From Pontiellaceae bacterium B1224 (GTDB taxonomy: Bacteria; Verrucomicrobiota; Kiritimatiellia; Kiritimatiellales; Pontiellaceae): a stretch of 64,000 nt of DNA. The stretch lies in the NCBI GenBank assembly GCA_029432815.1, contig JAROBA010000021.1, forward strand, positions 1 through 64,000, in the 5' to 3' direction. The position numbers were made by a program, and so were the translations under genes. The notes beneath the pieces are model-generated. The model searched no databases. It was not told the DNA's origin and saw nothing but the letters and a program-made list of their open reading frames with translations. Shown here piece by piece: positions 27,128 to 35,550 of the stretch. Each line of letters opens with the position of its first letter. Position 1 is the first letter of the stretch.

Positions 27128-27202
27128 ACCGTTGCTGAAAAGGGGATTAATCTTCTCCTGTATCTGAATGAAAGGGCATACATGTCAGCGTGTGTGCCGT
27201 CT

Positions 27203-27245
27203 CCTTCAAACGCAGGATAGGCGGCTTATAGAAGTCGTTTAGAAT
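27203..27245 (+). promoter_or_regulatory. shared 43-bp promoter block of the giant esterase gene
   Basis: Dyad CCTTCAAACGCAGG (27203-27216), ATA, 20 nt, then TAGAAT (27240-27245). The predicted leader is unusually long (about 190 nt) and contains the structured repeat at 27326-27379. The 311-bp gap 27128-27438 holds nothing else I can support. Confidence 0.68.
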
Positions 27246-27325
27246 GAATGATCAAATTGCCAAAGGTCTTTGTCTGGTCATGGATCCAGTGCTGGAGCAT
27301 TTTCATATTTGTAAGTCGTATGCAA

Positions 27326-27379
27326 GCAAGGCCGCCAGGATGGCGGCGATACGTACCGCAGGCTTCCAGCCTGCCTTGC
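27326..27379. repeat. REP-like element with three-way-junction pairing
   Basis: Outer arms GCAAGGC (27326-27332) and GCCTTGC (27373-27379) enclose two perfect hairpins: CCGCCA-GGA-TGGCGG (27332-27346) and GCAGGCT-TCC-AGCCTGC (27358-27374). The arms share a base or two with the hairpins. The compact nested layout resembles dispersed palindromic repeats. Only one copy is in the window, so mobility is inferred from structure. Confidence 0.55.
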
Positions 27380-27438
27380 TGCGACAAACTAAACGGAATC
27401 TGCTCTAGTGAAGAAATAGTTTCGCTGATGGAGAGAAT

Positions 27439-30400
27439 ATGAAGAAGATACTTTGTGCTTATGCGGTATGTTTATTTGCGGCAGTTTTTACCCGGGCGGA
27501 AGTGGTAGCGGAGTTTAACTTTACCGGCGATTCTGCGGCGTCCTCCGACAGTTCGATCTACAGTACGGTCTCGGCATTCAATGTGGGCGTAGGTGCGATT
27601 GGCGGTGATTTGATCAGCGCCTCTGGCGCCGAGACTACGCTGGGCGGTGATGTCGATCCCGCCGGCACCGGGGCTCAGTATCACTCGTTTAACGTGACGG
27701 TAGCCGGTCTGGGCGCAGGAGAAACGCTGGATCTGACCTCTCTAACGTATACGTATACCGTCCTTAGTCCGCTTAATATGGCCGTCGGCCTCTATTCGAG
27801 TGTCGACGGCTTCGCCAGCACCGCCGCCCAGCTGGACGGCGTGGATACCGGCTCAGATTATACCAACCCGCAAACCTTCAACCAAACGGCCACCCTTTCC
27901 GGGGCGGGTTTCACGGGGTTGGAAAATAATGATGTCATTGAGTTTCGTTTTTATCTTGCGGATTCATCGAGCTCTGCCGGCCGCCATCATCAACTGGACG
28001 ACATCGTTTTGAATGGTTCCGTGCAGGGCGGAGTCGTGGGAGGGATTGATGTATACCTGATCGCCGGGCAATCAAATGCCGATGGTCGCGGTGCGACGAA
28101 TGATTTAACCGGTCGCCTGGCCGGCTGGGCAGGGGAGCAGACCAATGCTCCGACCTACTATGCCAACCCGATTAACGGCGATCCGATCAATCCGTCCTAC
28201 CTGACCGGCTGGACCAACCTGATGCCGGGCCTCAGCGTGGCTCCGGGCTATACCGGCGGCTTACCTTCGCCGACCTTCGGGCCGGGCATTTCGTTCGAAA
28301 AAATGATGGCAGACAGTGACCCGAATCAGGAGATCGCGCTGATCAAAGTCACCAAGGGAGGCTCGAACCTGTACAGCAACTGGAGTCCGGCGGGGAATGG
28401 CTTCATGTGGCAAACCTTTACCAACCATGTGACCGTGGCGATGCAGCAGTTGGCGGATGCCGGGGAAACGGCCACGATTCGCGGGCTGATCTGGCATCAG
28501 GGCGAATCGGACATCAGCCGCACAAGCGCCGAATATACAGCGGATCTAATCAGCTTTCTTGCGGCGGTCCGCTCCTTTACAGGCAACGCCAACCTGCCGA
28601 TTGTTATGGGGGAACTAAGCGACACCTACAGTGCACGCACCGTGGACATGAATGCGGTGGCGGCACTCGATCCGAACACTGCGATTGCCTCCTCTGACGG
28701 GCTGGCTACGCAGGATGGAACCCACTTCAATCCGGTGTCGCAGTTGCGGCTGGGGCGGCGCTTCGCCGCCACGTTGCAGTCCCCGCCCGCATCCTCCGCG
28801 CTGGTGAATAATGACACGTTGGTCTTTTTAGGTGACTCGATCACGGCAGCAGGCACCGATCCCGGTGGGTACATCACGCTCTTTGCCGCAGACGTTGCCG
28901 CGGCTTATCCCGCCAGCGGAATTCAGGTCATCGGTGCGGGTGTCGGCGGGAACAAGGTGGCCGACTTGATGGCTCGCCTGGATGCAGACGTTTTAAGCCA
29001 GAATCCGTCGATCGTGGTGATTTATATTGGCATCAACGACGTCTGGCACTGGACCAAGCCGGATCCCGTTACGGGATTGCCGCGCGAGGGAACCACCGCT
29101 GAAAACTATCACGCAGGGCTCATCGATTTGGTGCTACGGGTGGAGGCAGCCGGTGCCCGTGCCGTACTTTGCACACCTACCGTGATCAGTGAAGCGGCCG
29201 ATCCGAACGACCCCAACTATGTCATGCTGGAAGAGTTTTCGGCGATCTGCCGCACCGTGGCTCAACAAACCGGTTCTCAACTGGTCGACCTGAGAAATAT
29301 TTTTACGGATTATAATCTACTGAACAATACGGCGGATGCAACGGCGGGGATTCTGACCTCTGATACGGTTCATATGAATGCAACGGGTAATCAGTTGATT
29401 GCGGACACCTTGATTGACGCGTTCAGCGTGTCTGCCGCTACGAATGTGGGTATGACCATCACGCAAACAGGCGCCAATGGCATTAACGAAAGCTGGGAAA
29501 CCGGTGCCGATTGGTCCGATGGAAATCCGGCCTCCGCCGGGAATGATTATGTCAACCAGGCCAGTGGACGGATTTCTCGTACGCCCGCCGTTTCCGGTCC
29601 GGTATTTCCAGGGGCCTCCCTGACGATGACCAACGGCGCCATCCTGCGCTGCAAGCACAGTGGCACTGCGTTGATTTCAGATCTGCGAATCAGTGCCGGC
29701 AGCCAGCTGGATAATGGCGGCGCCAGTTGTTCAATTGACGGCAACCTGACCCTGATGGGTTCCGGGGCGGTGAACTTTGATTCGCAAATATCGAGCCGGC
29801 TTACCACGATTGAATCGCTGGTGACGGCTGATGCCACCATCGACACGATTAACATTTATATGACCCAGACCCCATGGACGGCGGCGTCGGATACGGGCGG
29901 GTTCGTTCTCAACAATGCCAATAATGATTTTTCCGGAACCTGGAACGTATCGGCCGGTATGCTGAAGGGTTCAGGGCTCGGCTTGGCCAACTTCAATATC
30001 GGGGCACTGGGCTTTCTGGATATCGACGGCACCTATCTCAACACGAATGCAACCCTTACGATTGAGAGCGGCGGGGTCATGTTGCTCGATGAATTTGTAT
30101 CGGTCGGTTCCGCAACCCTTTGGGGCGTAGCACTCTCGCCGGGGCTCTATTCCGGTTCTGATCTGAAGGCGGATGCCGGGTATGGAGGCGCGTTCGATTC
30201 GGCTTCGCTGGATACGGCAACCCTGGCCGTCGGAGTGGATGCGGAGCCTCCACAGCCATTGGTGGTGCAAACCGTGGGGCATGGTGCCGGCAGCCTTCTT
30301 GGCTGGGAAGATGCCGCCACTTGGTCGGACGGGCTGACGCCATCCGCCGACAAAGACTATGTGAATAACTCATCGGCCATGCAGACGCGCTCGCCGCAGT

Positions 30401-33400
30401 TGTCGAATCCGGTGTTTGCGGGAGCGTCGCTCACCCTGACGAATTCAGCCGCGTTTATAGCCAAGCACAGCGGAACGGCCACGGTTGCCGATTTCCGGCT
30501 TGCGGGCGGCTGTTCGGTCGGCATGGTCAGCGGAACGTCTCTGGCTGGCGGGCTGACGCTGACCGGCAATGGCACGCTCTTTTTCAATGCCTCGACAGCA
30601 AACCGCAAGCTCTCCATTGATTCGTTGATGAATGCGGGTTCCGGGATTGAGGCCATCCAGATTTATGTGGGCGGCGATTGGGATGCGAGCGCATTCAAAA
30701 ATACCGGTTTCACGTTTACCGATTCCAATAACCACTTTGACGGATTGTGGGATGTGCAGGGCGGCTTTCTCAAGGGTAGCGGCTTCGGCTCCGGCAGCTT
30801 TCGGGTGCACGATATGGGCTATCTCGATTTCGATGCCGACTTTACCGGCAGCGAAAGCGATCTGACCATTCTGTCCGGTGGCCTGGTCAAGCTGGACCAG
30901 GATGTGACGGTTCAAACGATGACGATTGACGGCCAGGTGGTCTTCGCCGGAACCTATACCGGGAGCCAGTTGAAATCGCTGTATCCTTCCGCATTTGATG
31001 CCTCGTCGTTGGACAGTTCTGAGTTGGAGGTGTTGGCTCCGCATCCGGCGGCAACCATCACCTGGACGGGTTCGGAGGGCGGACAGTGGACGAACGCATC
31101 CAACTGGGATCTCGCCCGTGTACCTTCCATGCTCGATACCATCGTTATTGCAGATGATCACAACATCGCTGTGGATACGGATGTGAGCCTGAACGGCGGA
31201 AGCATGGCTTATGCGTTGACGGCCGGCAGCCATGCGCTGTCGTTGGTGAATGGATCCGACCTGAGCCTGGCAAACGGAGCGGATGTGGATTTGGTTTCCG
31301 AGTTGTCTCTGTCGGATGGTTCCGAGCTGAACATTTCCGGCAGTGGCAATCTGTTCAGTGCGTATCGGCTCGTGGTTGAATCCAATGCCACGGTGGTTGT
31401 GGTTGCTGACCGGCAGGGCTTTACTCCGATCACACTGGATGACCGCCTTGTTCCGCAACCGGGCAGCAAGCTGACGATCGATCTGCGTGAATATGATATT
31501 GCCAACGGCGATGAACTGACGCTCTTCAGTGCGGCATCCGCACCGGATCAGCCATTCAGCACGGTTGAAATCATCAGCGATCTCAACGCGACGCTGACCG
31601 GAACGAATTCCAATGTCTGGACCGTTTCGATGGTCACGCCCAGTATGATTCCGGTGATGGAGGGCGGAACGGCTCCAAACTCGTTTGCCGAGGTGTGGGC
31701 GGGGTATAACCCGACCGTGGAGCCGCTGAATATGGAAATCATGCGCGAGTGGACGGAAGGGGATCTTACCCTGCGCGCGGTCCGTTATGACATCGGCACG
31801 TTCACCACGCCGTACGGCGGCACGCAGGTGTCGAAAATGTCCGGCTTCTACGGCTTCCCGACCGGCGCAACTAACGCCCCGGCGATTCTTCAGATTCACG
31901 GTGGCGGCGGACGTGCATTGCTAGATGAGGTGCGCTATGCCGCAAACAACGGCTATGCCTGCCTGTCCCAGAACTGGCTGGGCAATGAACTCGAAGGAGC
32001 CGCGCCGGGCGAGCCGAACACGGAGTGGGGCTCGGTCGATGCGCGCCAAGGCTACCATCAGGCTACCTTCATCACCGTCGAGCCGGATACAAAAACCATC
32101 GATCGCGTGGCCTCGCCGCGTAACAGCAACTGGTTCCTGCTCTGCGTCGCCAACCGACGCGGCTTGACCTTCCTGCAACAGCAGGCAGAAACGGACGGCG
32201 TCCGGCTGGGTGTGACCGGCTTTTCCATGGGAGGGGAGCAGACCACCTATCTGAGCGGAGTCGACGACCGCCTGTGGGCAGCCGCACCAAGTGTCGGGGG
32301 TTCCGGGGAGATGACGCAGGAAGACATCGATGCCACCGGATTGCCCGGTTTCCACGATGGACTACGCAATCGGACCGAAATGTCCAAGATGGCCGTTTGT
32401 AAAGCCACCATGCCGACCATTACCACACCGATCCTGTATTGGGGGCCGGCCAACGACTTTAATGCGCCGAGCGATAATCTGATGTACAACTATGAACAGC
32501 TGATTCCGCCGACTACGGATCGACGCTTCTCGATTCCGCCGCACATGAGTCATCAGAATATTCCGGAAAATCAGATCACCGCCATGTTCTGGTTTAACCA
32601 GCAGATGAAAGGGGATTATACGCTGCCCGATCAGCCTGTGATCTCCATGGATCTGACGGGTTCGGATGAAGGGCCGGTGGTGACGGTTACGGCCGATACC
32701 TCCAAGCCCATCACCAAGGTGGAAATCTTCTATACGATCGATGAACAGCCGCGTACCCGCTTCTGGCGTGCGGCACTGGATGTGACCCAAACCGGTTCCA
32801 ATGAGTGGAAAGGAACCTGCCGCAACATCGTGCAGGGCCAGCCGTTGATTACGTATGCCAATGTGTTTTATGATTATGATCACAGCTCCTACACGATCGT
32901 GAACCGGGGCGACTCCGTGCCGTACACCGGGGACTACCTGCTGAGCTCCAACCTGAAGCAAATCCCGGCACAGGACATGATCGATGCGGGGACCTCGTTC
33001 ATTGCCGACGGCAAGGCGATGCTGTGGGATGATTTCACGCGGGATTGGCAGGACTGGCTGCATAAGAGCTGGACCAGCAGCACCGGATGGCAGGCGTATA
33101 CGCTGAAACCCAAGGATCCGTTTTACAAAGGCTTCCCGAATGCGGTGCTGGCGATGGATATTAAATCCAGCTCGGCAAAGTCGCTCCTGATCGGCATCGA
33201 GACCAACGGACGCAGGGATATCGACAACGGCAGCGAGGTAACCTATGCCGTATTAAAGAGTGTGAGCGGTTCTGGGGATTGGGAAACCATCACCATTGAC
33301 CCGTCCGAGTTTCGTCCGGTTGTGACCGGCGAAGAACCATTCAGCGATTTTACACGGGTATCCTGGCTGTTTCTGCGGTCGGGTAATATGACGGTGTATA

Positions 33401-33837
33401 ACTCTGACGGAAGCAGCGAAACGCTTTCAGCCTCCAGCTGGACGGAAGCCGAGCGCCGGTTTGCCAATCTGCGCTGGATCGTTCCGGCGTCTTCCTGGCA
33501 GTCGGAGTACAGCCTTTCCAATGACTGGACAGAAGATGTGGATGGCGATGGGTTGAGTGCGCTTGAGGAATACGCTTTTGACTTCAACCCGCTGACCTAC
33601 GACAGCCAGGGCTTTGCACCGTTTTCGCTCAATTCATCCGGTGAGCTGGAGGCACGGTATCTGGAGATGCAGGCCGATGTTCGGTATGATGTTGAAGCAA
33701 CGACCAACCTCGTTGACGGGGTCTGGACGAATGCCGGTGTAACCTTCAACACCGACGCATCCGGCATGACCATCGGCACCGTACCGCCGGACAAAGACGA
33801 GCGCTTCATCCACCTCAAACTTCAGTTGCTCCCATAG
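27439..33837 (+). CDS. giant secreted triple-esterase protein (SASA + SGNH + alpha/beta-hydrolase)
   Basis: A 2132-residue secreted protein (Sec signal 1-20). In order: a beta-domain (21-195); a sialate-O-acetylesterase/CE6-like SGNH domain (about 200-450; Ser212 in AGQSN, HQGESD, DGTHFN); a second GDSL/SGNH lipase-type domain (about 462-665; Ser467 in GDSI, GVGGNK, GIND, and an SDTVHMNATG acid/His segment); autotransporter-type beta repeats (about 668-1320); an alpha/beta-hydrolase esterase homologous to the genes at 7381 and 43267 (about 1405-1760; Ser1596 in GFSMGG, HGGGG, PPHMSH); the companion beta-module (WDDFTRDWQDW); a DVDGDGLSALEEY Ca-type segment; and the C-terminal module (YDVEATTNL). 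Probably a surface deacylase for a heavily esterified glycan. GGAGAG precedes the ATG. Confidence 0.82.
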   Translation: MKKILCAYAVCLFAAVFTRAEVVAEFNFTGDSAASSDSSIYSTVSAFNVGVGAIGGDLISASGAETTLGGDVDPAGTGAQYHSFNVTVAGLGAGETLDLTSLTYTYTVLSPLNMAVGLYSSVDGFASTAAQLDGVDTGSDYTNPQTFNQTATLSGAGFTGLENNDVIEFRFYLADSSSSAGRHHQLDDIVLNGSVQGGVVGGIDVYLIAGQSNADGRGATNDLTGRLAGWAGEQTNAPTYYANPINGDPINPSYLTGWTNLMPGLSVAPGYTGGLPSPTFGPGISFEKMMADSDPNQEIALIKVTKGGSNLYSNWSPAGNGFMWQTFTNHVTVAMQQLADAGETATIRGLIWHQGESDISRTSAEYTADLISFLAAVRSFTGNANLPIVMGELSDTYSARTVDMNAVAALDPNTAIASSDGLATQDGTHFNPVSQLRLGRRFAATLQSPPASSALVNNDTLVFLGDSITAAGTDPGGYITLFAADVAAAYPASGIQVIGAGVGGNKVADLMARLDADVLSQNPSIVVIYIGINDVWHWTKPDPVTGLPREGTTAENYHAGLIDLVLRVEAAGARAVLCTPTVISEAADPNDPNYVMLEEFSAICRTVAQQTGSQLVDLRNIFTDYNLLNNTADATAGILTSDTVHMNATGNQLIADTLIDAFSVSAATNVGMTITQTGANGINESWETGADWSDGNPASAGNDYVNQASGRISRTPAVSGPVFPGASLTMTNGAILRCKHSGTALISDLRISAGSQLDNGGASCSIDGNLTLMGSGAVNFDSQISSRLTTIESLVTADATIDTINIYMTQTPWTAASDTGGFVLNNANNDFSGTWNVSAGMLKGSGLGLANFNIGALGFLDIDGTYLNTNATLTIESGGVMLLDEFVSVGSATLWGVALSPGLYSGSDLKADAGYGGAFDSASLDTATLAVGVDAEPPQPLVVQTVGHGAGSLLGWEDAATWSDGLTPSADKDYVNNSSAMQTRSPQLSNPVFAGASLTLTNSAAFIAKHSGTATVADFRLAGGCSVGMVSGTSLAGGLTLTGNGTLFFNASTANRKLSIDSLMNAGSGIEAIQIYVGGDWDASAFKNTGFTFTDSNNHFDGLWDVQGGFLKGSGFGSGSFRVHDMGYLDFDADFTGSESDLTILSGGLVKLDQDVTVQTMTIDGQVVFAGTYTGSQLKSLYPSAFDASSLDSSELEVLAPHPAATITWTGSEGGQWTNASNWDLARVPSMLDTIVIADDHNIAVDTDVSLNGGSMAYALTAGSHALSLVNGSDLSLANGADVDLVSELSLSDGSELNISGSGNLFSAYRLVVESNATVVVVADRQGFTPITLDDRLVPQPGSKLTIDLREYDIANGDELTLFSAASAPDQPFSTVEIISDLNATLTGTNSNVWTVSMVTPSMIPVMEGGTAPNSFAEVWAGYNPTVEPLNMEIMREWTEGDLTLRAVRYDIGTFTTPYGGTQVSKMSGFYGFPTGATNAPAILQIHGGGGRALLDEVRYAANNGYACLSQNWLGNELEGAAPGEPNTEWGSVDARQGYHQATFITVEPDTKTIDRVASPRNSNWFLLCVANRRGLTFLQQQAETDGVRLGVTGFSMGGEQTTYLSGVDDRLWAAAPSVGGSGEMTQEDIDATGLPGFHDGLRNRTEMSKMAVCKATMPTITTPILYWGPANDFNAPSDNLMYNYEQLIPPTTDRRFSIPPHMSHQNIPENQITAMFWFNQQMKGDYTLPDQPVISMDLTGSDEGPVVTVTADTSKPITKVEIFYTIDEQPRTRFWRAALDVTQTGSNEWKGTCRNIVQGQPLITYANVFYDYDHSSYTIVNRGDSVPYTGDYLLSSNLKQIPAQDMIDAGTSFIADGKAMLWDDFTRDWQDWLHKSWTSSTGWQAYTLKPKDPFYKGFPNAVLAMDIKSSSAKSLLIGIETNGRRDIDNGSEVTYAVLKSVSGSGDWETITIDPSEFRPVVTGEEPFSDFTRVSWLFLRSGNMTVYNSDGSSETLSASSWTEAERRFANLRWIVPASSWQSEYSLSNDWTEDVDGDGLSALEEYAFDFNPLTYDSQGFAPFSLNSSGELEARYLEMQADVRYDVEATTNLVDGVWTNAGVTFNTDASGMTIGTVPPDKDERFIHLKLQLLP

Positions 33838-33845
33838 ATCGATCT

Positions 33846-33888
33846 CCTGCAAACGGAGGATGGTTTGTCGCTAAATGCAGACTAAACT
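33846..33888 (+). promoter_or_regulatory. shared 43-bp promoter block of the second TonB-like/VWA gene
   Basis: Dyad CCTGCAAACGGAGG (33846-33859), ATG, 20 nt, then TAAACT (33883-33888). Leader about 150 nt. Unlike its paralogue at 5927-5969, no TTCCAANNNTTGGAA palindrome follows. Confidence 0.65.
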
Positions 33889-34046
33889 GTTTCTGTTAAT
33901 CAGGGATCATTGTGATGGGTAAATCGAAAATCACGTGGCCATTTGAACTCAACATCCCGGGCCGCTGGCAGACCGTTTTTTAGCCAGTTTAGATCTGTGA
34001 AGTTTGGTTGATTCTCTGGGTGAAGTTTTAGGAAGCGGGGGTTGTG

Positions 34047-35351
34047 ATGAGTGTTAAAAATCGATTGTTTACGAAGCATGCAAAGTCGAGTGCGGCACTG
34101 GTCAGCCTGGGCATTCATGCCGTGCTGATTTTGGTGGCACTCTCTTTCGTGGCCGTGACGGTCATCACTAAAGAAGAGCAGGCTTTTGAAGCCAAACCCG
34201 TGAACCGCCCCAAAATGCAGCTCAAAAAGCTGCAGATTCCGGTGAAAATCAAGAAAACCCCGAAGCCGAAGCTACGTAAGCGCATCGTCGTGCAGCCGAA
34301 AATAAACCAAACCATGCCGGATATCACGATGCCGGAAATTACCGGGGTCAAGGGTGGAATTGGATCTGCCGGTACCGGAGGCCTGGGGGGGGCGGGCAGT
34401 CTGGGTTTTTCCATGCCGGAAATGAACGTATTTGGTATCAAGGGCAAGGGGGAGAAGGTATTCATCATATTGGATTCCACTCCATGGATCATGTATGACG
34501 AACTGGGAGGAATCCCCGCCTACAGCCTGATTAAGGATGAATTGGTTCGAATCCTGAGCAAGCTGAATTCGACAGTGTTGTTTAATGTGGCGGTATATGG
34601 CCATGGGACCGGAACCTACACCCTGTTTCCGCAGTTGGTTCCTGCCTCGTCTACGAATGTGGCCAAGGTCGAAGCCTGGTTGAAACCGCTGAATGCGGTG
34701 CAGGCTGACGGCTACGGCACCCGCACCCTGGGGGGGGGAGGTATCAAGGTGGAAGAGGATCTGGTAATTGAACCGCTGATCAACGTCAACCATTGGAGCG
34801 AACCGGTGATGTATGCCATGCGGCGGCAGGTGGATACCGTTTTCCTGCTTGCAAGTGGATGGGGCCATATTCTCTACAAAAAAGAGCCGGCTAAACAATG
34901 GAGCGAATCCAAGATGGCTAAATTCAAGGAGATTCAGCGGAAAGCCAAAGAGAAGCTTGCCGAGGAAAACAGGAAACGGAAAGCGAACGGCCAGCCGGAG
35001 CGTGTTTTGGTTGGCTCTTCCCTTATCGTGGAATATTTTCCCGGAACGGAGTTCCCTCCCCAGCCCATACACCATTGGTATACGCCCAAAGAAATTGCCA
35101 AGGCGTGTGTGAACCAACGCAAAGCATCTGCTCCCCGCACTCCAACCAAAAGTGGGTTGAGATCCAGAAGGGGAAATCCCAGAGACACGTTTACATTCAA
35201 CGTGGTTCAGTTTATCCCTGAGACGGACGGTGTCCAGGAGGAGCGCTTTAAGAAGCTCAGTGGTATGCTCGACGGAGAATACCGGTCATTACCCGGTCTC
35301 GCGGCGATTGAAAGCTATCTTGATTCGGGTAAGAAAAAGGCGGGTGAATGA
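34047..35351 (+). CDS. TonB-like N-terminal anchor with VWA-like domain (paralogue)
   Basis: Close paralogue of the protein at 6051, 434 residues from ATG 34047 (a GTG at 34044 is a less likely start; GGAAGCGGGGG precedes both). It has the same KSSAALVSLGIHAV transmembrane entry, Lys/Pro-rich stretch, MPEITGVKGG Gly-rich hinge and FIILDSTPWIM segment with Asp143 in the same altered VWA metal motif. The charged helix KEKLAEENRKRKANGQPERV is nearly identical in both. The tails differ. It stands alone between the giant esterase gene and the GH116 operon, with its own shared promoter block. Conservation of the central and C-terminal parts shows that they are functional, not just linkers. Function unknown. 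Confidence 0.7.
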   Translation: MSVKNRLFTKHAKSSAALVSLGIHAVLILVALSFVAVTVITKEEQAFEAKPVNRPKMQLKKLQIPVKIKKTPKPKLRKRIVVQPKINQTMPDITMPEITGVKGGIGSAGTGGLGGAGSLGFSMPEMNVFGIKGKGEKVFIILDSTPWIMYDELGGIPAYSLIKDELVRILSKLNSTVLFNVAVYGHGTGTYTLFPQLVPASSTNVAKVEAWLKPLNAVQADGYGTRTLGGGGIKVEEDLVIEPLINVNHWSEPVMYAMRRQVDTVFLLASGWGHILYKKEPAKQWSESKMAKFKEIQRKAKEKLAEENRKRKANGQPERVLVGSSLIVEYFPGTEFPPQPIHHWYTPKEIAKACVNQRKASAPRTPTKSGLRSRRGNPRDTFTFNVVQFIPETDGVQEERFKKLSGMLDGEYRSLPGLAAIESYLDSGKKKAGE

Positions 35352-35393
35352 ACAACAGTTCTGATCCGGCCGGGGCTTACGGGTCCGGTGCAT

Positions 35394-35436
35394 CCTACAA
35401 ACGGGGGATTAGATACCGGCCATACTGTGCTAGGAT
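35394..35436 (+). promoter_or_regulatory. shared 43-bp promoter block of the long GH116-phosphatase-esterase operon
   Basis: Dyad CCTACAAACGGGGG (35394-35407), ATT, 20 nt, then TAGGAT (35431-35436) with TGC before it. A second, imperfect match follows at 35470-35496 (GGATG, only 16 nt, TAAACT), possibly a decayed duplicate or a second start. Confidence 0.6.
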
Positions 35437-35550
35437 CATTGGAATCCGTCCCGCCCGCAGATATTCTGAGGATGGGTAGGCATTGTAGACTAAACTAGGT
35501 GTGTTTTTATTCATGGGGTGTTTATGCCTGAGTTCAGCGATGGGAGAGCG

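Noticed and set aside
27248-27442. Forward 64-residue frame before the giant esterase gene
   Set aside because: It runs through the structured repeat and overlaps the next start; no domain or signal.
35470-35496. Second promoter-like match (GGATG...TAAACT) before the GH116 gene at 35551
   Set aside because: The spacer is 16 rather than 20 nt and the left half-site is missing, so it was not counted among the 13 blocks.
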